Made by a program: the position numbers and the translations under genes. Of a stretch of DNA of 64,000 nucleotides, positions 55,414 to 64,000 are shown piece after piece (the stretch's first letter is position 1; the number at the start of each line of letters is the position of its first letter). The notes under the pieces are model-generated. The model was given only the letters and a program-made list of their open reading frames with translations. It was not told the DNA's origin and did not search any database. The stretch covers positions 124,001 to 188,000 of the forward strand of contig ABCO01000006.1 in assembly GCA_000170815.1 (NCBI GenBank), written 5' to 3'. This DNA comes from an unidentified eubacterium SCB49. GTDB lineage: Bacteria; Bacteroidota; Bacteroidia; Flavobacteriales; Flavobacteriaceae.

Positions 55414-56449
55414 TGAAATAGAAGGGCCAGAACCTGCAAGTAATGATGAAATGCACGAGCATTTTAGGTTTGTAGCTGATAAAGGACAACAGCCTTTACG
55501 TGTGGATAAGTATTTAATGAATCGCGTAGAAAACGCAACACGTAGTAAAATACAAAAAGCCGCAAAAGAAGGGAATATTTTTGTAAATAATGTGATTGTA
55601 AAATCTAATTATAAAGTGAAAGCAAATGATGTGGTGACGGTGCTTTTTGCACACCCTCCATATGAGTTACTTCTCACACCAGAAGATATTGATATAGACA
55701 TAGTCTATGAAGATGATGATTTACTTGTTGTTAATAAACAACCAGGGATGGTAGTACATCCTGGTCATGGTAATTATAGCGGAACACTTATCAATGCATT
55801 AATACATCATATAGATAACCTTCCAAATAATTCAAGTAACCGTCCAGGTTTAGTACATCGTATAGATAAAGACACTAGTGGATTGCTAGTAGTTGCTAAA
55901 ACCGAAGAAGCGATGACACATTTGGCTAAGCAGTTTTTTGATAAAACTACAGAGCGTGAGTATGTCGCTCTTGTTTGGGGAAATATTGAAGATGATGAAG
56001 GGACAATAGAAGGGCATATAGGTCGTCACCCTAAAAACAGATTACAAAACACTGTTTTTTTAGATGAGGATGCTGAAGAAAAAGGAAAGGCCGCAGTAAC
56101 TCACTTTAAAGTCTTAGAGCGTTTTGGGTATGTAACATTAGTAAGTTGCAAGCTAGAGACTGGACGTACGCATCAAATACGTGTGCATATGAAATTTATT
56201 GGTCATACGCTCTTTAATGACGAACGATACGGTGGTGAGAAAATACTAAAAGGTACTACGTTTTCAAAATACAAACAGTTTGTAGATAATTGTTTTAAAG
56301 TACTCCCGAGGCAAGCGCTTCATGCAAGAACTTTAGGTTTTGTACATCCTACAACAGGAGAGATGATGCGTTTTGAAAGTAAAGTGCCACAGGATATTGA
56401 AGACTGTCTAGAAAAGTGGCGCAATTATAGCAAACACGTTATAGAGTAA
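55403..56449 (+). CDS. rluD: 23S rRNA pseudouridine synthase, RluD type
   Basis: A 348-residue enzyme from ATG 55403 (MSNNEIEGPEPASND), overlapping the PASTA gene stop. S4-like domain (LRVDKYLMNRVENATRSKIQKAAKEGNIFVNNVIVKSNYKVK) followed by the catalytic domain with LVHRIDKDTSGLLVVAK (catalytic Asp) and the RTHQIRVHMKFIGHTLFND motif. It makes pseudouridines in helix 69 of 23S rRNA. The pairing with a PASTA protein is common in flavobacteria. Confidence 0.95.
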   Translation: MSNNEIEGPEPASNDEMHEHFRFVADKGQQPLRVDKYLMNRVENATRSKIQKAAKEGNIFVNNVIVKSNYKVKANDVVTVLFAHPPYELLLTPEDIDIDIVYEDDDLLVVNKQPGMVVHPGHGNYSGTLINALIHHIDNLPNNSSNRPGLVHRIDKDTSGLLVVAKTEEAMTHLAKQFFDKTTEREYVALVWGNIEDDEGTIEGHIGRHPKNRLQNTVFLDEDAEEKGKAAVTHFKVLERFGYVTLVSCKLETGRTHQIRVHMKFIGHTLFNDERYGGEKILKGTTFSKYKQFVDNCFKVLPRQALHARTLGFVHPTTGEMMRFESKVPQDIEDCLEKWRNYSKHVIE

Positions 56450-56520
56450 GTTTTTTTTACTTCGGAAATGTAACAGATAAAAAATACCTGTTAGATTTCT
56501 AATTGGCACAGTAAATAGAT

Positions 56521-56554
56521 AAAGCGCATTATTGATCATTCAATAATGCGCTTT
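56521..56554. terminator. Terminator between rluD and the FG-GAP protein gene
   Basis: Perfect 15-bp stem AAAGCGCATTATTGA with its complement around TCAT, between convergent genes. It probably ends transcripts from both sides, although flanking T runs are short. Confidence 0.75.
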
Positions 56555-56578
56555 ATGATTATAGCTATTTTAGCTGGA

Positions 56579-58330
56579 TTATTCTTTAATCCATTTTCCT
56601 AGATAGTTTGTTTGACCATCTTTTACTGAAACAAAATACACACCATTAGTCAGTTGTTTTAAGTCATATTCTAAAGATTGATTTGTTGAAACATCTGTAG
56701 TTTCTTTTAAAATTACTCGACCGTCTACAGAATAAATATTCACCTGAGCAGCTATGATGTTCACAGGTAAGTTGATATTAAGGATTCCATTAGTTGGATT
56801 AGGCGAAATGACCAGTTTTTGATTATTAGCATATTGATTTACATTTAATATTTCTTCAGTAATAAGACCATCACGGGTGTTGCTGCCTTTATAGCCGTTG
56901 CTTAATATTTTACTTTCATCATAAGGAACATCTAAGTTATATGTGTTCAGAAAAAAGGTGTCTACACCAGCACCAAAAGTAATTGAGTGTGAATTAGCTG
57001 TTAAGTCCATCATTCCATCATTATCAACATCACCTAACACGGCACCGTTTAAAAAAGTAAAGCCTTCAGGTCTTAAGGGAAAACCATCAATTTCACCACT
57101 ACCGTCAGAAGAGTATGCGTGGATGTATCCAAACCCAGCAGCATCTGTTAACGTGCTTGAAAAAATAATATCCCAGACACCATCATCATTTATGTCTCCT
57201 ATAGTAATAACACCTTCATTACCACCATATTTTTCAATAGGAAAGTTGGCAATGTTAGTCCCATCTGGAGCAAGTCCATAAATAGTAGGTAAGTCAGAGC
57301 CATCATTGCTGGTGTTTCTGTCTCCCATAAATATCTCGTAAGTACCATCATCATTAAGATCTGCAACAGTAGAAGGTGCGTATGTCCATCCTCCTAATGC
57401 AATAGGCCAACCAGGTGCATAAGTAGCATCGTGATTTAAAACATAAAATGCAGCATTATCGCCGTGATTGGCTCCTACAATTTCTAAAGTTTCATCATCA
57501 TCTAGATCAACTAACATAGGAGATTGGTACGAATAACTAACTCCTGTTTCTACGAGTGGAAAACCATCTAGAATTTCTCCTTGGCTATTAAAAGCATACA
57601 TACCTCCAGATGAGGCTGCAATAACAACATCATTACTACCATCATTGTCTATGTCACCTATAGATGGTGTAAACGCAGGTGTGGCAGGAACTTCTACAGG
57701 CCAATTAGCATTAATCTCTGTGCCATCTATATTTAATGCGTGAATAAACCCTTGAGTACTCCCAAAACGTTCTCCTGTAACAATGTCTAGAGAACCATCA
57801 CCATCTACATCTGCAATAGCAGGAGCGTTTATCATCCATTTATCATCAAAATTAAGGGGCCAACCTGGTAGGTCTTCTCCATTGCTGTCTGTTACATAAA
57901 TTCTTCCTACCGTGGTTGGATATCCAGTATTTATTATAATTTCTGGAGATCCATCATCGTCTAAATCTGCAATAGATGGTGGTAATAAAACTGGGCCTTC
58001 TACGGCTTTTTCAAAAAAGATAGTACCATCGCCGTGTAAAGCAAAAAGGGTGGTGTCTACTCCAAAAATAATTTCTTCAACTCCATCATTGTCTAGATCA
58101 GCTAATGTTACGCCTCTTGAGTTTTTAATGTTTGGGTTGGCAGGTCTTTCAAAAGTAAAATTTGCATCAATACCTTGCCCCTCAATTCTTGATTGAGAAA
58201 CTTCAATTTCGGTAACAGATATAGTTCCGTCTTCGTTTAATGTCGCTTGTCTTCCTAGGTTATTCTGGGCTAAAATAGTAGTTGAAGCTAGTACAGAAAC
58301 ACATAAAACGATTAGTTTAGTTGTTTTCAT
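56579..58330 (-). CDS. Secreted FG-GAP/VCBS-repeat protein with type IX sorting domain
   Basis: A 583-residue protein with a signal peptide (1-21, ending TTILAQ). Repeated units with calcium-binding DxDxDG-type loops run through most of it (DLDNDGVEEIIFG, DLDDDGSPEIIIN, DVDGDGSLDIVTG, DIDNDGSNDVVIA, DLNDDGTYEIFMG), forming a probable beta-propeller. The last about 75 residues (SPNPTNGILNINL to LGKWIKE) are a type IX sorting domain. It is probably a surface-exposed, calcium-stabilised protein. Ligand unknown. Confidence 0.88.
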   Translation of the reverse strand: MKTTKLIVLCVSVLASTTILAQNNLGRQATLNEDGTISVTEIEVSQSRIEGQGIDANFTFERPANPNIKNSRGVTLADLDNDGVEEIIFGVDTTLFALHGDGTIFFEKAVEGPVLLPPSIADLDDDGSPEIIINTGYPTTVGRIYVTDSNGEDLPGWPLNFDDKWMINAPAIADVDGDGSLDIVTGERFGSTQGFIHALNIDGTEINANWPVEVPATPAFTPSIGDIDNDGSNDVVIAASSGGMYAFNSQGEILDGFPLVETGVSYSYQSPMLVDLDDDETLEIVGANHGDNAAFYVLNHDATYAPGWPIALGGWTYAPSTVADLNDDGTYEIFMGDRNTSNDGSDLPTIYGLAPDGTNIANFPIEKYGGNEGVITIGDINDDGVWDIIFSSTLTDAAGFGYIHAYSSDGSGEIDGFPLRPEGFTFLNGAVLGDVDNDGMMDLTANSHSITFGAGVDTFFLNTYNLDVPYDESKILSNGYKGSNTRDGLITEEILNVNQYANNQKLVISPNPTNGILNINLPVNIIAAQVNIYSVDGRVILKETTDVSTNQSLEYDLKQLTNGVYFVSVKDGQTNYLGKWIKE

Positions 58331-58516
58331 ATAGTTGGTTTTAATTTGGTTTATTTTTAGTTTTACTGTTAAAATATGATTGATTTGTATGTGAAACCTT
58401 AATTTAGTTGAAATATAAGACTATAATCAATAAAGTTGATAGATTCTTTGTTAAAACTGATGGTAAACACTTCAGAAAACGTATTTAAGTTATTAAATTT
58501 GACCTAAAATAATCTT

Positions 58517-59278
58517 ATGAAAATTGTAGTATCTCCAGCTAAATCTCTTGACTTCGAAACTAAACTTCCTACCACAAGAGCTACTCAGCCTCAGTTTTTA
58601 GAGCAGGCAACAACATTAAACGCGAAGCTTGAAAAAAAATCTAAAAAAGCGATAGGTGAGTTAATGCATATTAGTGATAAATTGGCCGAGCTTAATTATC
58701 AACGTTATAAAGATTTTACAACACCTTTTACTGAAAATAATGCACGCCCTGCAGTATACGCCTTTGCTGGTGATGTCTATACAGGTTTAGATGCTTATAG
58801 TATTTCAGAAAATAAAATTGATACTTTACAAGATACACTTCGTGTTTTGTCTGGTATGTATGGTGTGTTGCGTCCATTAGATTTAATGCAGCCATATCGT
58901 TTAGAAATGGGAACAAGTTTAAAAGTGGGTAAAAGTGATAATTTATACAATTTTTGGGGAGACACTGTTACCGAAGCTTTAAATGATGAACTTAAGGATG
59001 ATGAGGTGTTTGTAAATCTTGCGAGTCAAGAATATTTTAAAGTGATTAATAAAAAGCTTTTAAAAGTACCAATTATAAGCCCGGTTTTTAAAGATTTTAA
59101 AAATGGAAAATTAAAAATAATCTCTTTTTTCGCTAAAAAAGCAAGGGGAAGTATGGCGCGCTATTTAATTGATACCGATGCTAAAAACATTCAAGATGTG
59201 TTAGGTTTTGATCGTGATGATTATCGTTATAGTGAAGAGCATACTGAAAATGAACTAGAACCTGTTTTTATTAGGTAA
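58517..59278 (+). CDS. yaaA: YaaA-family peroxide stress protein
   Basis: A 253-residue DUF328 protein starting [20 protein letters not shown]. Family motifs are [39 protein letters not shown], and [15 protein letters not shown]. In E. coli YaaA limits free iron and oxidative damage. Length is standard. A perfect terminator follows and overlaps the stop codon of the small convergent bTHX gene. Confidence 0.93.
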   Translation: MKIVVSPAKSLDFETKLPTTRATQPQFLEQATTLNAKLEKKSKKAIGELMHISDKLAELNYQRYKDFTTPFTENNARPAVYAFAGDVYTGLDAYSISENKIDTLQDTLRVLSGMYGVLRPLDLMQPYRLEMGTSLKVGKSDNLYNFWGDTVTEALNDELKDDEVFVNLASQEYFKVINKKLLKVPIISPVFKDFKNGKLKIISFFAKKARGSMARYLIDTDAKNIQDVLGFDRDDYRYSEEHTENELEPVFIR

Positions 59279-59304
59279 CTTGTAGTAAGATACGAACAGA
59301 AATA

Positions 59305-59343
59305 AAAAAGCGCGATTGGATCACCAATCGCGCTTTTTTAATT
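59305..59343 (+). terminator. Terminator after yaaA
   Basis: Perfect 15-bp stem AAAAAGCGCGATTGG/CCAATCGCGCTTTTT with loop ATCA, then T residues. Its downstream arm abuts the bTHX stop codon (59338-59340). Confidence 0.95.
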
Positions 59344-59466
59344 TTGAGGAGTATTATCCTTGGTCTTTTTGGGCCGCACAGTAAACTTTTTACGTTTAGG
59401 CCTTAGCTTACCAAAAGTACTTATGAATATTTTTCCTCGTTTTGTTTTTTTATCACCTTTTCCCAT
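59338..59466 (-). CDS. 30S ribosomal protein bTHX
   Basis: A 42-residue basic protein starting MGKGDKKTKRGKIF, followed by FGKLRPKRKKF. This is the recognisable pattern of bTHX (also called S31), a small ribosomal protein typical of Bacteroidota. Start 59466 (ATG on the minus strand), TAA at 59338-59340. It is too short for common gene-calling length cut-offs. Its stop lies in the tail of the yaaA terminator. Confidence 0.9.
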   Translation of the reverse strand: MGKGDKKTKRGKIFISTFGKLRPKRKKFTVRPKKTKDNTPQN

Positions 59467-59499
59467 AATTTCATTTTAGAAATAGTAGTCTATAAGCTA

Positions 59500-59631
59500 C
59501 TATTTATTCTGTTGTTCTTTTATGGTTTTTGTATTAGGCTCAAACTTATTTGTATTTGTTTGATTTACAATTCCCGAAGGATTTGTAGGGTTGGTTTGCT
59601 TTACTTTTCTTTCAAATTTACGTTCCATCAT
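59500..59631 (-). CDS. Small basic hypothetical protein
   Basis: A 43-residue frame, MMERKFERKVKQTNPTNPSG to KTIKEQQNK, on the minus strand 33 bases upstream of bTHX. It is rich in Asn, Thr and Lys. No family was recognised. Support is the open frame, ATG start and same-strand position beside bTHX; conservation would decide whether it is real. Confidence 0.45.
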   Translation of the reverse strand: MMERKFERKVKQTNPTNPSGIVNQTNTNKFEPNTKTIKEQQNK

Positions 59632-59740
59632 CTTTTCTTTTATTGTTCACGTCTAATATACTATCTATTTGTTTAATAGAAGAATATAGACTTGTAAAGG
59701 TTTGTTAAACCCTCTATAAGTGGGGAATAAATTAAAAAGG

Positions 59741-60502
59741 TTATCGAATTGTCTTTACAAAATCTCCTATTCCCTCAACACCACTTTCTGTTAGCATTTT
59801 TATAAAAGCACTTCCTATAATGGCACCATTGGCATAAGTAGTAGCAGCATTAAAAGTTTCAGAATTACTAATACCAAAACCTACTATTTGAGGGTTGTTG
59901 AGGTTCATGTTTTTTATACGGGCAAAATAATCTGTTTGCACATTTCCGAAGCCAGATTGACTACCTGTTACGCTAGCGCTACTTACCATATAAATAAAAC
60001 CGTTGCTAGCATTATCTATTTGTTTAATGCGCTCGTCACTAGTTTGTGGTGTGATTAGAAAGACATTAATCAATCCGTATTTTTCAAACATTTCTTGATA
60101 ATGCTCTTGATATTCTGCCAACGGTAAATCTGGTAATATCAATCCGTCAATTCCAATTTCTTGACATTTTTTGCAGAAATTCTCCACACCATATTGTAGC
60201 ACAGGATTAAAATAGCCCATTATAATTAATGGAATAGAAACCGTTTTTCTAATGTCTTTTAATTGCTCAAAAAGTAGGGTAGTGGTCATTCCGTTTTTTA
60301 GTGCCTGCGTGCCACTTGTTTGTATGGTTGGACCATCTGCTAAGGGGTCACTAAAGGGTAAACCTATCTCTACCATGTCAACCCCGTTAGCTTGTAAGCT
60401 TTCTAAAACAGGGACAGTGTCTTCAAGTTTTGGGTAGCCTGCTGTGAAGTAGATAGAGAGTAATTTTGATTTATTATTTAATCTTTCGTTGATACGATTC
60501 AT
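59741..60502 (-). CDS. trpA: Tryptophan synthase alpha subunit
   Basis: A 253-residue TIM-barrel enzyme. Catalytic Glu is in VDMVEIGLPFSDPLADGP and catalytic Asp in GLILPDLPLAEY; the C-terminal phosphate-binding region has GFGISNSE and GAIIGSAF. It cleaves indole-3-glycerol phosphate to indole, which is channelled to TrpB. Last gene of the minus-strand trp operon, 34 bases after trpB. Confidence 0.98.
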   Translation of the reverse strand: MNRINERLNNKSKLLSIYFTAGYPKLEDTVPVLESLQANGVDMVEIGLPFSDPLADGPTIQTSGTQALKNGMTTTLLFEQLKDIRKTVSIPLIIMGYFNPVLQYGVENFCKKCQEIGIDGLILPDLPLAEYQEHYQEMFEKYGLINVFLITPQTSDERIKQIDNASNGFIYMVSSASVTGSQSGFGNVQTDYFARIKNMNLNNPQIVGFGISNSETFNAATTYANGAIIGSAFIKMLTESGVEGIGDFVKTIR

Positions 60503-60536
60503 GTGCTGTGTTTTTTCGTCTTGTTTCTGTTTTAAA

Positions 60537-61718
60537 CTAAAGCTTAAAATACTCTATATAATTGTTCAAATCTTTATCCCCACGACCACTTAAATTTACT
60601 ACCACTACATCATCTGGTTTAAATGTACGCGTTTCAAAAATTGCAAGTGCGTGACTTGATTCTATTGCAGGAATAATCCCTTCTAGCTTACAAAGTGCTA
60701 AGCCGGCATTCATCGCATCATCATCTGTTACACTTATAAATTCGCCACGTCCACTAGTAAAAAGATGTGCGTGCATTGGACCAACTCCAGGGTAGTCTAA
60801 CCCTGCCGAAATTGAATAAGGCTCTGTAATCTGGCCGTCATCTGTTTGCATTAGTAGTGTTTTGCTTCCGTGTATGATTCCTACTTTACCTAAAGCTGAG
60901 GTGGCTGCACTCTCACCTGTGTGTATTCCTTTTCCTGCAGCTTCAACAGCAATAATACCTACCTCCGGCTGATCTAGATAATGATAATATGCACCTGCGG
61001 CATTACTACCTCCACCAACACAAGCAACTACAAAGTCTGGGTTTTTACGTCCTTCTTTTTCTTGTAATTGGTTTTTTATTTCTTCAGAAATTACGCTTTG
61101 AAAACGCGCCACCATATCTGGATAGGGATGAGGTCCTACGACGCTTCCTATAATATAATGCGTGTCTGTTGGGTTATTAATCCAATCTCTAATCGCTTCG
61201 TTTGTAGCGTCTTTTAAGGTTTTACTACCACTTGTTGCAGGTACAACTGTAGCACCTAGCATTTTCATTCTTGCAACATTTGGAGCTTGTCTCGCAATGT
61301 CAATCTCGCCCATATAAACGATGCACTCTAATCCCATTAATGCACAAACGGTAGCGGTAGCAACACCGTGTTGTCCTGCGCCTGTTTCTGCGATAATTCG
61401 TTTTTTACCTAAACGCTGCGCCATTAAAATTTGACCAATAGTATTGTTTACTTTATGCGCTCCCGTATGGCAAAGATCTTCTCGTTTTAAGTAGATTTTT
61501 GTGTTGTATTTCTCAGACATACGTTTAGCAAAATACAGTGGTGTAGGGCGACCCACATATTCCTTAAGTAGGTCTTGAAACTCCGCCTGAAATTCATCTG
61601 AAGCCATCACCTTTAAATATTGCTGGCGTAATTCTTCTACATTTGGATACAGCATTTCTGGGATGTATGCACCGCCAAACTCGCCGTAATATCCTTTTTC
61701 GTTTACGTTATAATTCAT
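60537..61718 (-). CDS. trpB: Tryptophan synthase beta subunit
   Basis: A 393-residue PLP enzyme. PLP-binding Lys is in [13 protein letters not shown], the substrate loop is [14 protein letters not shown], and the phosphate-binding loop is [14 protein letters not shown]. It makes tryptophan from indole and serine. It follows trpF after 32 bases that contain a 12-base duplication. Confidence 0.98.
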   Translation of the reverse strand: MNYNVNEKGYYGEFGGAYIPEMLYPNVEELRQQYLKVMASDEFQAEFQDLLKEYVGRPTPLYFAKRMSEKYNTKIYLKREDLCHTGAHKVNNTIGQILMAQRLGKKRIIAETGAGQHGVATATVCALMGLECIVYMGEIDIARQAPNVARMKMLGATVVPATSGSKTLKDATNEAIRDWINNPTDTHYIIGSVVGPHPYPDMVARFQSVISEEIKNQLQEKEGRKNPDFVVACVGGGSNAAGAYYHYLDQPEVGIIAVEAAGKGIHTGESAATSALGKVGIIHGSKTLLMQTDDGQITEPYSISAGLDYPGVGPMHAHLFTSGRGEFISVTDDDAMNAGLALCKLEGIIPAIESSHALAIFETRTFKPDDVVVVNLSGRGDKDLNNYIEYFKL

Positions 61719-61730
61719 TCTGAATTGCTT

Positions 61731-61756
61731 TATGCTTTAAGCCATATGCTTTAAGC
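61731..61756. repeat. 12-base direct repeat at the trpF-trpB junction
   Basis: TATGCTTTAAGC occurs at 61731-61742 and 61745-61756, separated by 2 bases; the second copy contains the trpF stop codon. It may be a slippage duplication. Confidence 0.85.
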
Positions 61757-62386
61757 AAATTCTTGTATTAATTTTTTTAATTCTTCAATATTCTTCATCC
61801 CCGGACTATCCTCAAATTTACTATTTACATCAATGGCGTAAATAGGTAAATCTGTTTTGAGTAGTTCTTTTACTTCGGAAATATTCTCCATCGAAATACC
61901 ACCACTTAAAATGAAAAGCTTGGTGCTTGGATACTCTTTTAAAACAGTCCAATCAAAAGCAAAACCGTTGCCACCTTTGTCTTTTCCTTTAGTATCAAAA
62001 AGAAATTTATCTACTGTGTTTTCATATTTTGAAAGTATATCAAAGTCAAAATTTTCTCCTACAGAAAACACCTTCCATATTTCTACCTCGTGTCTTAATT
62101 TTGAATTAAATATATTTTGGTTTAGTTCATTGATATAAAATACAGACTCATCACCGTGTAGTTGAATAACATCAAGTTTAAGCGTTTTTATTTTTTTCAT
62201 TACAAATGAAATAGAAGCATCAACAAAAACCCCGACCTTTTTAATACCTGGGCTAGGTGGTATTTCATTCAATATATAATTACGCGAACTTTTTTCGTAA
62301 AATATAAAGCCTAAATAGTCAGGCTGCAACGCTGCCACCTCGGCTACGTTGTGCTTCATTCCGCATATTTTTAGTTTAATATCCAT
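61751..62386 (-). CDS. trpF: Phosphoribosylanthranilate isomerase
   Basis: A 211-residue TIM-barrel protein starting MDIKLKICGMKHNVAEVAAL, the TrpF signature with catalytic Cys in KICGM. Other features are LGFIFYEKSSR, DVIQLHGDES, and the catalytic Asp region LFDTKGKDKGGNGFAFDW. It converts phosphoribosylanthranilate to the enol ribulose form. It lies between trpC and trpB. Confidence 0.95.
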   Translation of the reverse strand: MDIKLKICGMKHNVAEVAALQPDYLGFIFYEKSSRNYILNEIPPSPGIKKVGVFVDASISFVMKKIKTLKLDVIQLHGDESVFYINELNQNIFNSKLRHEVEIWKVFSVGENFDFDILSKYENTVDKFLFDTKGKDKGGNGFAFDWTVLKEYPSTKLFILSGGISMENISEVKELLKTDLPIYAIDVNSKFEDSPGMKNIEELKKLIQEFA

Positions 62387-62432
62387 ATTCTTTCATTTCC
62401 GCTAAGGCGGTAATCTCTGATTTTATATTTTT

Positions 62433-62467
62433 CACTACTCACTACTCACTACTCACTACTCACTACT
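62433..62467. repeat. Five tandem CACTACT units between trpC and trpF
   Basis: Five exact 7-base units on the plus strand. The rightward genes are on the minus strand, where the unit reads AGTAGTG and supplies stops in all frames. The array includes the trpC stop codon (62463-62465). The same array recurs at 63265. Confidence 0.95.
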
Positions 62468-63242
62468 TTAATGCTTTAATAAACTCCTCAGCACTCTCTC
62501 CTGGATTCTCGGTTTTCATAAATCGTTCTCCTATTAAAAAGCCTTTATAGCCATAGGGTTGTAATTCTTTGATTGCTTTTATGTTGCTAATGCCGCTTTC
62601 AGAAACTTTTACATAACTATCAGGTATTAATTTTGACAATGCTTTACTTGCATCAAGTGAAACTTCAAAGGTTTTTAGATTTCTGTTATTTACACCTAAC
62701 AAATCTACGGTTGGGTGTAAAGATTTTTTAAGCTCTTCTTCGTTGTGGATTTCTAGCAAGACATCCATCCCAAGCTCTTTTGCTAAAGCAGAATATTCTT
62801 GAAGTTGATTCTCTTCAAGGCAAGCAGCTATTAATAAAATAGCATCTGCACCATAGGCTTTTGCTTCATAAATTTGATAGGGATCTACAATAAACTCTTT
62901 ACGCAATAAAGGGATGTTTACGCTTGCTCTTGCCAGTAGTAAATCGTCTAGAGAACCTCCAAAAAACTTAGTGTCTGTTAAAACAGAAATTGCACTTACG
63001 CCTGCAGATTCATACCCTTTTACAACTTCTGGGAGTAAGATATTCTCATTGATCACAGATTTGCTAGGTGATCTTCTTTTGTGTTCTGCAATAATCCCAG
63101 AACCTGTAGCTACGCTTTCTGCCATAGCGTAACATTGTCTGTCAAACAATCCAGATTGCTGTAAAAATGAAACAGGAAAGGCTTGCTTTCTTGCAGCAAC
63201 TTCTAGTTTTTTATAGGTTGTTATTTTTTCTAGTATTGTCAA
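62463..63242 (-). CDS. trpC: Indole-3-glycerol phosphate synthase
   Basis: A 259-residue TIM-barrel enzyme. Catalytic features include IAEHKRRSPSKSVINE, SVLTDTKFFGGSLDDL, LLRKEFIVDPYQIYEAKAYGADAILLI and GVNNRNLKTF, and SESGISNIKAI near the end. It closes the indole ring to give indole-3-glycerol phosphate. Its 3' end lies inside a heptamer repeat array. Confidence 0.97.
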   Translation of the reverse strand: MTILEKITTYKKLEVAARKQAFPVSFLQQSGLFDRQCYAMAESVATGSGIIAEHKRRSPSKSVINENILLPEVVKGYESAGVSAISVLTDTKFFGGSLDDLLLARASVNIPLLRKEFIVDPYQIYEAKAYGADAILLIAACLEENQLQEYSALAKELGMDVLLEIHNEEELKKSLHPTVDLLGVNNRNLKTFEVSLDASKALSKLIPDSYVKVSESGISNIKAIKELQPYGYKGFLIGERFMKTENPGESAEEFIKALK

Positions 63243-63264
63243 ATCTTTAAGTTTTATTAATTTT

Positions 63265-63299
63265 CACTACTCACTACTCACTACTCACTACTCACTACT
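63265..63299. repeat. Five tandem CACTACT units between trpD and trpC
   Basis: Five exact copies of the same 7-base unit as at 62433, again preceded by TTTT, in the 63-base gap after the trpD stop. Two identical arrays at two operon junctions suggest a shared origin or function. Confidence 0.95.
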
Positions 63300-63305
63300 C
63301 ATTAA

Positions 63306-64000
63306 CTATTTGCTCAATGCCCTTAATTTGTTTAAAGCATTCAAGCCATTACCACTCAATAAACTTTCTTTTGCTTTGTCAAAGCCTTGTTGGATAGTGC
63401 AGCCCGTCACTGTTGAAATTGCTAGACCGGCATTAGCGCAGACTACATTGTTTTGTGGTTCAGTTCCATTTCCTTTTAATATTTCAGAAAATATTTTAGC
63501 AGATTCTTGAACCGTATCGCCTCCATAAATATCGCTTTGAGCAATTTGATTTACACCAAAACTATCTGCTGTCAATAGCGTTTCTGAAACATTACTTATC
63601 ATTTTTACAGGCCCCGTTAAGCTCACTTCGTCGTATCCATCCATTGCGTGAAGCACCGCAAAATTTTTATTCCCTTTTTGATAGAGATAGCCATACATTC
63701 TGGCAAGCTCAAGGTTAAAAACGCCAACCAATTGATTTTTAGGAAATGCAGGGTTTACCATTGGTCCTAACATATTAAAAAACGTTTTTACACCCAGTTC
63801 TCTACGAATAGGTGCTACATTTTTCATTGCTGGATGAAAGAGTGGAGCGTGTAAAACACAAATTCCTGCTTCGTCAAGGCACCTTTTATGATGGTCGTTA
63901 TCGTTACTAAATGTAATGCCCAATTGTTCCATCACGTTGCTACTACCGCTAATAGAGGAGACCCCGTAATTGCCATGTTTAGTAACGTGAACACCTGCGC
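63306..64000 (-). CDS. trpD: Anthranilate phosphoribosyltransferase, partial
   Basis: The C-terminal part of TrpD, running off the right edge. The frame stays open to the window end: VTKHGNYGVSSISGSSNVMEQLG is the conserved TrpD motif, so the visible ATG near 63932 is internal. Further features are FLHAPLFHPAMKNVAPIRRELGVKTFFNMLGP and HAMDGYDEVSLTG. It transfers phosphoribose to anthranilate. Upstream trpG and trpE presumably lie beyond the window. Confidence 0.96.
   Translation of the reverse strand, partial: AGVHVTKHGNYGVSSISGSSNVMEQLGITFSNDNDHHKRCLDEAGICVLHAPLFHPAMKNVAPIRRELGVKTFFNMLGPMVNPAFPKNQLVGVFNLELARMYGYLYQKGNKNFAVLHAMDGYDEVSLTGPVKMISNVSETLLTADSFGVNQIAQSDIYGGDTVQESAKIFSEILKGNGTEPQNNVVCANAGLAISTVTGCTIQQGFDKAKESLLSGNGLNALNKLRALSK

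Noticed and set aside
62433..63299. CRISPR array, considered for the repeated CACTACT units
   Set aside because: The units are contiguous 7-base repeats without spacers.

Overview
This is an AT-rich window from the chromosome of a bacterium of the phylum Bacteroidota, almost certainly family Flavobacteriaceae. The evidence is the Bacteroidota promoter form (TTTG, about 19 bases, TAnnTTTG; clearest before ffh), the near absence of Shine-Dalgarno sequences, two secreted proteins with C-terminal type IX secretion sorting domains, a bTHX ribosomal protein gene, and the order of the ribosomal operon. Genus cannot be named from sequence alone. No tRNA, rRNA, CRISPR array or transposase was seen.

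Layout. Bases 1-7302 carry the distal spc and alpha ribosomal operons (rpsH end, rplF, rplR, rpsE, rpmD, rplO, secY, infA, rpmJ, rpsM, rpsK, rpsD, rpoA, rplQ). Housekeeping genes follow to 12449: carA, eno, gltA and an amidinotransferase-fold hydrolase. From about 12450 to 24240 lies an accessory block. It holds a large HYR/LamG adhesin-like protein, two tandem copies of a cassette (TPR histidine kinase plus secreted beta-trefoil-like protein), a LytTR response regulator, a decayed reading frame, a lectin-like protein with ricin-type and AbfB-like regions, and a thioredoxin-fold protein. A second amidinotransferase-fold gene (ctlX-like) resumes the ordinary chromosome at 24285. Then come argS, a glycosyltransferase plus membrane TPR pair, a fasciclin lipoprotein, an RhlE-type helicase, an NtrC-type regulator overlapping a hybrid histidine kinase, ffh, folD, assorted membrane and enzyme genes, an ammonium transporter, a FabH/FabI-like pair, a GH3 hexosaminidase, an FKBP, ddl, a PASTA protein with rluD, an FG-GAP secreted protein, yaaA, bTHX, and the trp operon (trpA, B, F, C and part of trpD) running off the right edge.

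The most interesting part is the accessory block. Three near-identical sites, each a pair of AGAAC half-sites exactly 20 bases apart, sit 37-38 bases before a TTTG-ending -10-like box. Two lie upstream of the HYR gene and one lies just downstream of the LytTR regulator gene. This spacing suits direct-repeat binding by a LytTR protein. I infer a signalling system in which kinases with periplasmic TPR sensors, each coupled to a secreted beta-trefoil-like partner, drive the LytTR regulator to switch on surface and lectin-like proteins. Two of the three sites appear to drive short RNAs with matching 5' ends, one of them ending at a good terminator. All three signalling genes begin at TTG, and one kinase has a degenerate ATP-binding G1 box.
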